The notes below the pieces were generated by a model that saw nothing but the letters and a program-made list of their open reading frames with translations, was not told the origin of the DNA and did no database searches. 64,000 nucleotides of DNA from Aptenodytes patagonicus (lineage: Eukaryota > Chordata > Aves > Sphenisciformes > Spheniscidae), in assembly GCF_965638725.1 (NCBI RefSeq), contig NC_134963.1, positions 7,323,501 to 7,387,500 on the forward strand. Reading direction: 5' to 3'. The translations under genes were made by a program, and so were the position numbers. Below, one piece after another: positions 1 to 11,000 of this stretch. How positions within the stretch are numbered: position 1 is the first letter of the stretch; each line of letters starts with the position of its first letter.

Positions 1-1094
1 GGCCACAGGCTCATGGTTTCCTTGAACAAGCCCCTCACCTACTACTTTAGAGGAACCTCAAATATAGCACCTATAATCTAGGTGCAAAACTACAAGGCCA
101 TAATTCTTCAAGTCCTTTTACAGAAAAATTTATCTTATTCTTAACAGGTTAAGTTTTATAAACCGAAAAAGCATCATTAAAAAAAAAGGATTCATTTTCT
201 CCACTAGTTTATGGTCCTCTTGTTCTGTTTCACCACTGGTCAAACTTTCAAGACAAGAACTTTAAATATCAGATTAAACACCGCAAAGTACTCAAAGCCA
301 ACTTTAAAGAGTTTTATCACTTTTGAGTCCGCTTTGGTTTTTTTTTTCTTTCCTATTCAAGACTATTTAATAACTTTTGAAAAAAGTTAACTACATCGTG
401 TTTGGTAACTTCTCTTATTGGTTCTTTAACTCAATTATGGGACAAACACCTTTATATGTTATCAGGCCGTAAGTTTTAAGAGAATAAAGCTACGCTCTTA
501 GGCCATGTATGAACATGAAGAACAGCGGTAACTACAGCAGAGGCGTTTCCTATCGATATTAACCATAAAAACAGGAGGATGAAGGCAAATAATTAACCAC
601 TGAGTGCAAGACGACGCTGAAAACAGCAGGCCTGTGACCAAACACAAAGAAAAATAATAGGACCGGGAAAGCTACATGAACGAAAACTGAGCATGGCCCA
701 ACCACCAAATCGATCCCCTTCCATGGAACCTGCGCCCCACAGTCCCTCTGAGAAACGCCCGCTCCTATAGCCACAATACTTCTCTCCCCAGCTAGGAAAC
801 AATAGGGCCTCGGTCACAAGGCTTCTTCGCTTCTCTCCAAGCCCAGAGAAATGAAACAGAAACTTCTGGAAACAGGGAGAGAAGTAATGGGTGAAAAGCG
901 GCCACCTCCTCCCCGAGGCCCATCATGGCGCCGGCAAGCAAAGGAGCGGCGGGCGCCATTTTGTCTCTCCGCGCACACGGCTTCCCGACCCAGCCCTCCC
1001 CATCTCACACGCTCTCCCCTCCCGCCCCGCGGCAGCCCCCTTCCCAATTCGGCTCCCCTCAAAAATCCCGGCAGCGAACACCGCTTACCGCCAT
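1..1094 (-). CDS. RSRC2: RSRC2 5' end: first coding exon and part of intron 1 (partial)
   Basis: RSRC2 is an arginine/serine-rich coiled-coil nuclear protein, probably involved in RNA processing. On the minus strand an ATG (1094-1092) and a GCG codon (1091-1089) are followed at once by a consensus donor, gtaag (1088-1084). The only coding sequence here is therefore Met-Ala at 1089-1094. This fits the known start of vertebrate RSRC2, where Met-Ala is followed by an intron, and RSRC2 is the head-to-head neighbour of KNTC1 in human. The 5' UTR continues upstream toward about 1180 inside the CpG island. Bases 1-1083 would be intron 1; I saw no further coding exon there, and the RS-rich exons must lie left of the window. 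The identification rests on two codons, the donor and the neighbourhood, so it is moderate. Open frames within 559-1062 on this strand look like chance. Confidence 0.6.
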
Positions 1095-1271
1095 GACCGA
1101 GCGCCCGGGACGTCGCTCCCCCTCAACAACTCCTCACAAGGGGCTCAACCTCCCGCAGCAGCCGCGGCCGTAACGCTCGCGAACCGAGGCGACACGCCCC
1201 GCCCTCCCTCTCCCTTCAGGCGCCCGGATGTAACCATGGGGCGGGGGGGGGGAGGCGGCAGGGAGCCGCGG

Positions 1272-1282
1272 TGCATTCTGGG
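1272..1282 (-). promoter_or_regulatory. ZNF143/SBS-type core motif
   Basis: TGCATTCTGGG on the plus strand reads CCCAGAATGCA on the minus strand. This is the core of the ZNF143 (Staf)/THAP11 binding site, common in bidirectional CpG-island promoters. The upstream ACTACA half of the long form is not present. Assignment is by motif recall only. Confidence 0.45.
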
Positions 1283-1447
1283 GGCGGAGAAGGATTAGGT
1301 GGTGTCTTAGCAACGGTGCCGTTCGCGTTTGGAGGAAGTTTGGCCCACGCTGCGTCCAGTAGCGTTAGCCAGGGCTCCCGCCAATTTGAAAGCCTGAAGC
1401 AGCTGCGGGAGCGCGGTGGTGGTTTGTCACCGGCCTCCGGGGCCGCG
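1283..1447 (+). other. KNTC1: Candidate KNTC1 non-coding exon 1 (5' UTR)
   Basis: The coding exon starting at 1795 has an acceptor (tatcatag) only six bases before the ATG, so an untranslated first exon must lie upstream in the CpG island. The donor-like gtgagg at 1448 is the best-looking end for it. The 5' boundary is a guess. Bases 1448-1794 would then be intron 1. Confidence 0.3.
1376..1390 (+). promoter_or_regulatory. E2F/CDE-like, CCAAT and CHR cluster of the KNTC1 promoter
   Basis: TCCCGCC (1376-1382), CCAAT (1381-1385) and TTTGAA (1385-1390) overlap in 15 bases. TTTGAA is the canonical CHR element bound by DREAM/MuvB, which times expression of late cell-cycle genes. A GC-rich CDE/E2F-like block next to it is the usual partner. 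KNTC1 is a mitotic kinetochore gene, so such control makes sense. The function is inferred. Confidence 0.45.
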
Positions 1448-1794
1448 GTGAGGAGACGGGAGGGCGGCTCGCGGTCTGTGCGGGCAGGGCTGTCCGCGTG
1501 GTGGGGAGGGCTCTCTGGCACTGAATTTCGTTCAGCCTCGGGAGCGAAACCTGTCCTCGCCAAGCTGAGTTCAGTCGGGCCCGCTGGGGACATCAGCTGG
1601 GAGCCACATTGCTCTTGCGACTTAACTTTTGTCTTCTCTAAACACGCAATTTGCCTTTAGGAGGCTTATCGTACTACCCTTCCTCCTAGACGCAGAATCA
1701 CAACAGAATAATAAAATCAGTAATTTCTGTGTGGTCATATAACTTTTTTTAAAGCTCTCTGCTTTATAGCATGTTCCTTAAATGTTTATCATAG

Positions 1795-4700
1795 GTAAAC
1801 ATGTGGAATGACATTGAACTTCTTGCAAATGATGACACAGGGGGTGTGCAGCTCCCTGTAGGTTTAGGACACGAATGTGGAACTGCATTGTACCAAGTGG
1901 ATACGCTACTTCAAATCACATCTTCAGAAAAGGTAGCATTCATCAAAGCTGTGTTTTTCTTAATAATTATCAGAGCTTCTTTATCATATTTTCTGAAGTG
2001 TTTCAGTTATTATATATAACAACCTTTTTCTTCTTAGGTCTCTGTTAATCCGCAGTTGTATGCATGCAACTCAAGGGATGGCAGTATTATTGTTGTTGAC
2101 GGATCGGTGGCGCTTCTTGATAGTACTGGGCAGTCTCTTCAGATGCACATTCAGTTTGGTAAGTTCATTCCTTTGGAATTCCACTGGAAGTTAAAACTGG
2201 CTTTTAAAATATATATGTTAGGTTTGTATAGGAAAATATGGCAAGTATCTTGCATATCTAACTAGCCTGTAAAAGGAAGTGTTATAATAAATACCTAAGT
2301 AATAAAAAGTGATTGCTGATTCTGTATACAATTAACTAAGTATTTCTGTACAATTTAATTAGAATGCTTGCTAACTTTTCACTGCAATGGGAGTAATGGA
2401 TACCAAAACCACTCCCCGTATGCCCTTTCCTGTACTTTGTTTAGTCAAAATAAATAATGTTGAAGAAATCTGGGACAATGTATTGTCCAATTCCTTTGTT
2501 TCAAATATGAATGTCTATTAATAAAAAACAAATCTTAATATTTGACATTTTGCCATGGAACTTTTCAGATACTAATGTGGATGTAGTTGGTATGTGTCAA
2601 GAAAAACAATTTATTGTGGTCGGTGAGAGAAGTGGCAATTTCCATCTTATTCACATACCATCAAAACAAACCTTGCTAACCAAGGTACAGTAATTTTTCT
2701 ATTCTAATTTTGCTGAAAGCCTTTTGTTCTCAGAATTTCTTGAGTTGTTTTTTTCTTTTTCCAAGTATCAAAATATAAACATTCTTGTGTTTTGAACACA
2801 TCTTCTAGTTTGAGCAAACAAACAGATTAAAGGGACACTTTTATTCCCACGAATAAGCAAAATATATTTAGGAATGCCATGTATAAACAAGGACCAGTTC
2901 TTCATGAAAGAAAAAAGTTCGAAGTTTGACCTGATGATAAGTATTTCCAATTTTTTTTTTCTTTTGTCAAATAAAATACAGAAAAATAGTCTAATAGTCT
3001 TTATGTTGATCCTATTTTAGATTTTGGTTGAAAAATCTTCAAGTGAAAAGACTTACTTAAATCTCTATATTGAAAAAGATAATGCAGATGCAGGTAAGAA
3101 TTTGACACCACACACCCCCCCCATCTCAATTTCTGTGATTTTGTTCCTCTTTAATATCTCCCAGGGAAACAGACTGCAAAATAAATAATCAGATACAGCT
3201 TTACTTTGCGTTGTACACATTAAATGCGCTTTTCTTAATGCTTTCCTGTAAAGGTATTTAGCTGTCATTAATTATTTTACAAATGTCATAGAAAACAACA
3301 AACATTCAGAACTCAATACCTTTTTCTTTTGAGACTGTGCTAAACATATGAAAATACTCAAAAAGGAAGGATTCCTTCTCTCTCCTTCTTCTATCAGACT
3401 TCAGATTTTAGTAGTTCCTGTTCTTCTATAAGCTCCCAGTCTTGTTCTGGCACAATACAATGTATTTAAATGTAGTTTTGTAATGAAAACAGAATTTGCA
3501 GTCTGATGGACGCATGCAAAAATCATAATTTCAAGCAAAACTCTAAGATGTACAAACTTAGTCTACTCTTCATTGAAGGTGACAAAATTTTTGTTTAAGA
3601 ATAGTCTAATCTATGGGTTGAATTTTTTTTTTTTGTCAGTTATTTCACTGTCCTATTCATAAGCAAGTAGTCTCTTTGTGGTTATTGAATACTTAAGTTT
3701 GAAATATTTGTATCGGATTTTTTTTAGGTGTTTATCATATGTTCATTCTCACAAGCAATGGATTCTTCTGCATTATGTGTCTCCCACTTGCTAAAACGCG
3801 GGAAGGTAGGATGACCTACAAACCACTTGGGATTTCCGTTTGAACAGGAAGAGCTGTATTAAAAAAGCTTTTCCATGCATCTTTCTAATGGGAATAATAT
3901 ATTGAGTTGGGATTTTCTATGTAATCTTAGTTTGTTTTTAAAGGGAAACCGATATACAACTAGTTCTGTAATAAAATTATTTTTGTATTCTTCCAATAAT
4001 TCCTTTAGCTTATGTTTCTCTGAGTCACTGCTTTAGAAAGAGTACTGAATATGACGGAAGCAGGATTTTAAGCTATAATCAGTCTTAACTGTACTGAAGA
4101 ATATTGGGAATAATTTAGATTTTTAATGCTGTATAAGTAGTTATTAGTTAATTTTCTGTAACTCAATACTGTGATCAATAGAAATAGACCCTGTCAAAGA
4201 TCCTGGCTGAAGTGTTTTTCAGCATAGTCAGGTTAGGATTAAACTATCCTATATGACGTTTAGTGGCTTTTTTCAATTTTGAAAAAGTTTATTTAAGACT
4301 TATTATTTATTATAACACTTTATTTAATTTTTTTTAATTTTTTTTTTTTATGTAGCAATTGACAAGATGGATATGATTACGGCAAAGAAAGTAAGAAATA
4401 CCTGCTAACTTGTACCATATGTGTTAAGTGCAAAGTTTGTAACAAAACTTTGCTCTGTACATTTCACTGACTACTTACCAGTTTATTATTACAACTCATA
4501 ATTGTGATTATTACTTTTTCTGTACATGGAGAAGTGAGCAGTTCAAGGTTTTATCCACTGATTGTATAAACAACTTTTTTTCTTCCCCTTTTGTTTGCTT
4601 TCCCTTCATCTTCCACCCCACAAGTTACAAGGACAGATAAAGACAGCTTTCATTTCCACAGCAGAGTATCACAACCTCGGCTGTCAGAATTTTGTGATAA

Positions 4701-7700
4701 ATAACTCAGTGAACAAAATCCATTTGATAATTGGGGTAAGTTCTAAGAGTATGTTTGTAACAATTGTTATGTGATCAGCGATGATATTTTTTGATCTGCA
4801 ATAAAATTTTTCTCTAGCTGGTTGAAAAAGAAGATAATAAACTTTTTGCACTAAGACTTCTTGTCTTTCATTTCCTTCACTGTAAATTTAAAGGTTATCA
4901 GTTGTGCGGTCTGCCCATAGTTTTTCTTGTAAGAAAATAACTGTTGTCATTTCAGAACTTGCTCTGTTACGATAGATGGGGGAAAAATATTTTCACCCTG
5001 GTTGCATGACCTTAGTAAATGACTGTGGTTCCTAGCCTGTACAGGCTAGTCTATTTATAGTCTTGTCCTTGAGCTCAGAGACAAAGCCAAAGTTGGCAAG
5101 AGTCTTCCAACCAGGTTCACATTCAACAAAGGCTTGCCAAAGTAACAATTAAGGTCCCAATTGAACAAAGCCCTTAAGCATGAATTAAGTACAGGAACTA
5201 ATAAAAAAAATAAAAATATAAACATATTTTGACATGTTACTTTGGACTAGAAAGAAGTTTTCTGGGTTCATTGACTGAAGCCTGTTGAATTCAATGCAAT
5301 TTTTCTTAGTAGGTTCAGTGTACGTTTCATTCAGGTTTTATGTTCTATGAGAATGGAAAGTGGATGTTTCGAAAAACGGCATGTTTTTAGAAGAGCCAAA
5401 AATGTTTGGGGATGCTGACTGTAACAATTACTGTAGTAAAGGCCAGTCTTGAAAGGAGAAAGGCTAAATTAAAAATAAATAAATGTATTTTTCTGAACAT
5501 CAACATTCACCAGGAATAAAGTTTGTTTTGCAGCTTTCCAAGTTAAAGGTCAATTGTAGAAGTACACCTGTCAATGGCCAAATTTCTAATGTATAACCCC
5601 ATTTTACTTTGCCTTTACTAATAGGGTAAAGGTGATTATGCGCTCTCCAAATGGGAGGTAGACATGACCAATAACCTGGTGTCTGTTCGAAGTTTTGCTG
5701 ATTCAAGTCTCATCAAAGGTAAAGAAGAGGTTTTTTTTCTTTTTATAGACAAGTGTAGAATTCATATTTAATTGCAGAAAATACTAAGACATTTTCAGTT
5801 ATTTCATTGTTTTTAGTAAATGCACATATACCAAATAGAACACTTCCTGTAAAGGTACAGCCAAAATGTATGCTTCAAAATTGTTGAGTTTAACTTAGAT
5901 ACGTAAATCACAGTTCTGTTTAAGCTCAACTTTTCACAGTCCTAGGAAGTTCCATGAGGTTAAACATCTGTAGGTTTCTAGTGCTTGGTTGTACATTTTA
6001 ATACATTTTTGCTTCAAATACATGTCTCAAGAAAAATAATAAATTTATGTGACTATGGATATTTTTTAGATGCAGTGAAACTTCAAGTTCTTGACAATCT
6101 GCTGTTTGTTTTAGATACAGAGGTATGTGTAATGATTTGGTTTAGTCTTAATTTTACAATGTTCTTGAACCAGCTTATAAAACAATTTTTTAAAATAATA
6201 GCTTTAAAATATGTTTCTATAAAATAAAGATGCTTATATTTACAGAGGATCTTGATCTTACGGTGTTTTTTTTATTCTACTCCTAGTCATTATTTAAGCT
6301 ATGGAATGTGTTAATATTCTGCTCAAAAAGGACAAAATATGTCTTCGATGAAGAAAATATGAAATCCATATCTAATTTTTTTTTTTTTAATCTAGAATAT
6401 CTTAAGCATGTGGGATGTTTATTCTCTTACGCTAATTTGGGATTGGCCTTTAATACACATTGAAGAATTTCTTCTAAGTACAGAGTCAGATTCTTCTCCA
6501 GTCATATGGTAAGTAAAGCGTTATTGCACCAATTCTGAAAAGTGAAAAGTTGCCTATCGTTACAGGAAATGTGCTACAAACAGTTGATTTTCTGTGGTAG
6601 TGAATTTTTAGAAATCTTTGTTGAAATCTTTCCAGTCAGTAGGACAAAATAATTAGACTGTAGGTATCCTTAGCTCTGTGTTGTAGAAAAGAAAACCTTG
6701 GCGCTTTCTGCTTTTTCTTGGTTTATCTGTTGTTACTGCTAAGGAATCTTGCATGTAACCTGTATCATTTAGGAAATGCTTGTCTAAAATAAGGTGTATA
6801 ATATGGCTTACAAGTCTGATGTTATAAAAAAGCTAGTCTGTCTTTCAGATAGATAAATAGCAAGATCTTCATTCTGCAGATGGAGAAGCCAAAATCTGGA
6901 GATGCGTGTATTGGTTAAAATGCAAAAGAAATTAATGGCAATTACAATTAGAAGACAAGATTCTCGGCTTTTTCCATTGCTCTGTGCCAGTTTAAAAAAA
7001 TAAGAATCAGATCCATTTGAAAAGCTTAAAAATGTCAGAAGTTAAATGTATGTCCTCTACATGTTAAAACACTGTTATTTTTGGGTGCACTAGAGGGTTT
7101 TAAAATGTACCAGTTTCCATGGAAAACTAAATTTTCTAAAGCTCAGAAGCACAGTTTTAACATAAGATTTATACAGTATATTTTGCTTTCTTTTTTCTCT
7201 TTCTTGTTCTGTAGGCAAGGGCTTGCCAATGTTAAACTGATAGTCATGACAATACCGGATAACAAACAGGTATAATCTCTTTATCTGTGTTCTCTTCCTC
7301 GGTTGTTATGCAGTCACTCACAGAAAAAAGAGAGGGGGAAAAAAAAAAAGAAAATGAGATGGCTAAATACTTGGAGCAGACAGAATTCTCAGGAGCTCAA
7401 AGTCAAAACTGAAATATGACCATCTATATATTAGGATATAGCAAGTGAGGGACTATTGTGATGTCTTAAGGTGGTGACCAGGGCAAGCTGCCCTGCTGTT
7501 TGGGTTTTTTATGGATTGTTTGGGGTTTGTTTCCTTGCTTTTTTTAATGGTAGGCAGATAGAGGAGAGCAGCAAGATTTACTATTGTCTTGCATACCTTC
7601 ACAGATTTCTTTAGAGCAGTATCTGCTCCACGTAGAGTCAGTATCTACCTCCATGTACAGTCAGCGGGGTTAACTGAAATAGAATGCCAGGATGAACATT

Positions 7701-8052
7701 ATACAATTTTTTAAATGAAACCTGTCTAATTATATATAATAGACCTATATATAGAGGCAGCATCTAAATCTTCATTAAACTTTCTCAAATTGTAGAGATC
7801 TGCTTTTTCATAAAAACTTATAAATCTAGTGTCTTCCATCTAACTTTACAAGAATCCAGAAAGGATTCTGCAAACGTTACTCTGTCACAAGTGTATGAGG
7901 AAAAAAAAAATCTGACTTGTTATTTTGTTTATTTTCCCCTTTTTTTTTTGTAGATGAGAAGTCTAATGGTTTTTGCGTTGCCCACTATGCAACCACTCTA
8001 TTCTTTGGAAGTATCTATTGTTTCTTCACTTGTTCAAAGTGGGATTGGCACA
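1795..8052 (+). CDS. KNTC1: KNTC1 exons 2-13: N-terminal beta-propeller
   Basis: Exons: 1795-1932 (ATG at 1801), 2038-2158, 2569-2684, 3021-3093, 3728-3805, 4356-4390, 4625-4735, 5625-5718, 6070-6122, 6396-6508, 7215-7269 and 7954-8052. They encode about residues 1-360, the WD40-like beta-propeller that contacts Zwilch in the RZZ complex. Diagnostic stretches are GERSGNFHLIHIPSKQTLL (exon 4), TAKKLQGQIK (exons 7-8), LDNLLFVLDTE (exon 10) and NILSMWDVYSLTLIWDWP (exon 11). The smallest exon is 35 nt (4356-4390). Introns of this block hold no other gene that I recognise; an 18-bp palindrome lies at 5032-5049. Confidence 0.95.
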
Positions 8053-11000
8053 GTATGTTTAGATTTTTGTTGTTGTTCTTTGAATAAATATAGTTGTCTT
8101 AATAGGTATAATTATTAAAGAGGGTACTGTGTTATTCTTGTTAGATTAGAATGAATTTCTACTAGAAACTGTGCAGGAATTATACAAAGAGAGATTAAAT
8201 TATGTCCCCAAAGGATGGGAAAAAAGATACAATATATAGCAAACTGAACAGTTTAATTCTAGGCCCAGGTCTATTGCAATGTTTAATACTACTGCCAGTT
8301 GTTCTTGCTGGTGTGACAGCTAAAAGCTGTATCAAGTTTTAAGTTCTCTTAGCATAGGAAAAGTGCTCTGGATCCATTTGGGATTTATTTAAGTTTAGAT
8401 GACAGAACTACTTCTTTTACTGTTTAAACTGCTTCCTTATAAAGACTTTAAGAAAAGAAGGTCAACAAAGATGGCGAGAACTTTATGAATTAGGAATGTT
8501 ATAAAGACTGGTGAAGTGAAGTGGGTATGTGAGAGGATACTAAGTCAGAAGTCTAAGCAGTGGCTCTTCATTGGAATCATGAAAGTGAATGTGGAAAGCT
8601 CTGGATCTGCTATGCAATAAAATACAAAGCTGATGAAATTGCTTGCTTTGTATGAAGCACTTGGCAGAAAAGATTATATATGCTACATGGTGGAGAAAAT
8701 GAGGGTCCCTCTTCTTTGATCTGAGATGATAAAGTCAAGGTGGGAAATGCCAAGGCATATGTTGCCTTTGTGGAATGTAGCACAGAGATCAGATTCTAAA
8801 AGATGTGAAGATGGATACAGTGTGACCTGCTTATGGCTTGGACAAAATGAAAGAGTGTAATTTTGAGAAGATGATTCACTCATGTGGAGGGTGTACTGAT
8901 GGTAATTGAACTGGGGTAGCAGAGTGGTTTCAGTCTGAAGTGTCCAGTTAAGGCCCTCAGAAATTTTAAATGGTGGAAACTGCCCAGGAAATAACATGAT
9001 AAGCATTTAAAAAACCCAACAAATCTATGTGAGAGAAAAGCAGTAGTTTGTTTCTTGATTAAGAAACACTTAATGCATTACAGTTGTGCTTTCTTATGAC
9101 TGATTTCCCTTACCACCTAATGATTTCTGTTACTGCATGCTACAGGATACAATATACTTCTTGGAAGGAATTCATGAAAAACATCAGATGTAAGATAATG
9201 TTTTGTTTCTTACTAGATCATTATTATATAACAATGGCAGATTACTTCTACATATAGTTGTTTCACAGTTGATAAACTCATAGTTCCCTCTCATCCTCAG
9301 ACCCTCTGAAGGCCCGGTTTCTATTGTTGTGATGAGAAGTTTAACTGAAGCCTTGCCGGAAAATAGGTACTAGTTTCTGTGAAACAATATTTTATTATTT
9401 TATTTTTTTATCTGTGGTTTGGCACTTATATTGAAGTAGTATACTTTACTTTATTTCACCCCTAGACTAAGTCGCTTACTTCACAAACACAAATTCACTG
9501 AAGCAGAGAATTTTGCTATTCAATTTGGACTGGATGTTGAGGTAAGTTGTCCATTCTTGATAAATACATTTGGAGATTAATTAATATAACTGAACTTATG
9601 AGTAAGGTTCTTGCCCTATAGTCCAACAGAAAGTATTAAAAATATTACAAATATAGTGGAATGTTACCTTACAAAGCAACTCGCTATACTTGAAAGCTGA
9701 TTCAAAATTAGATGACTACATGGTGAACTATGTTTTTATTTACAATAACTAACAAACCTTGCAATGAGAAGTGGTGCAGAAGTACATCTTCTGATCAAAA
9801 TAAGCGCTGCTGGATCAGGAGAACGGACATTTGTCCCTTTAAGTAGCAGGAAACAGTGTTGCTAAAAAAAAAAAAGGGAATTTTCACATGCATTTATTAA
9901 CACATAGTCTGGCTTCATTAATTGATTTATTCAAATAATGCAATTTGAATGTTTCCTCTGCTTTTTGGTTTGTTTTTTTAAATAAAAAACCAGGCTTAGC
10001 TGGTGAGATAAAAAGCTATCACAATTGTATCAAACTGAAAACTTCATTGTGTCAAACTGAAAACTGTGTTTCTTTTTTTTTAAACAGCTTGTATACAAAG
10101 TGAAAGCAAACACTATTTTAGAGAAACTTGCTTCAGCTTCTGTTGGGAGTTATGGTCATGAAGTCTGGCTGGATCTTGTTAATGAAGCCAAAGAAAATTT
10201 GCAAAAAATTCAGGTATGTTTTTATTTCTACCCTCTTTCTCTAATAAAGTAATTAAAATTATAAAGGAGCTTGGAATTAATTTCAGTTGTTTCCTTATGC
10301 AAACAGGATAGCCAATTTGTTGTGGATTACTGCATAAATGCTCCATGGCCACTATATGAAACCACTCAAGAAATGTTGAACTACGCTAAAGTCAGAGTAA
10401 GGGGTTTTATTTGTTTAAATTGCTTATACTCGTCCATTCCTATTACGTGCTTCTGTACAGCTTCAGAGGGGGGACATCTTCAAACCAGTTACAGTCATTC
10501 AAAAAGTAAATGAGTTATAAATTGTATGTTACCAAACATGAAGAAGAAGTAAGGCTTGTTCCAACCTCGTTCTTGCTATTGCTTAAGGGCAAAAAAGAGC
10601 TTACAGTTTTATTTTCACATCAGAAAGCAGGTTTTAGTTTGAGTAGTAGTCTTTTTAAGTACCTTTTAAATATTAATTTCAGGACTAAAAGCTCAAAATA
10701 TGTCACCTTTTTTGTTTTCATTATTTTAGTCTTTCCTACCTTATCAAACAGAATCAGAGAGATACATATTATCTGTCTGATTCTGCATACATGTAGAAAT
10801 CCAATCAGAGTCTAACATTGTAAAATAAAGACTCCAGTTTACAGAGGTACTAAGTTTTTGCTCATGTCTTTATTAAATTCGTAGTACTATCTGGCATGTT
10901 CTGCATGTACTAAGTTGTCAGCCAAACCATTTCATGTATGTTTCAGATCTTGAAGAAAGACGATAGAACCATTGCTCCATCATCTGATGGGGCTCCGGTA

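Larger units (their letters stand above)
900..1560. promoter_or_regulatory. CpG island, bidirectional RSRC2/KNTC1 promoter
   Basis: CpG density and GC content rise sharply here against the AT-rich flanks. RSRC2 leaves to the left (ATG at 1094) and KNTC1 to the right (first coding exon from 1795), so one short region probably serves both. Visible elements are a CCAT-type (YY1-like) core near 953-963, a ZNF143-type motif at 1272-1282 and a CCAAT/CHR cluster at 1376-1390. There is no clear TATA box, as usual for CpG-island promoters. The transcription start sites cannot be fixed from sequence alone. Confidence 0.75.
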
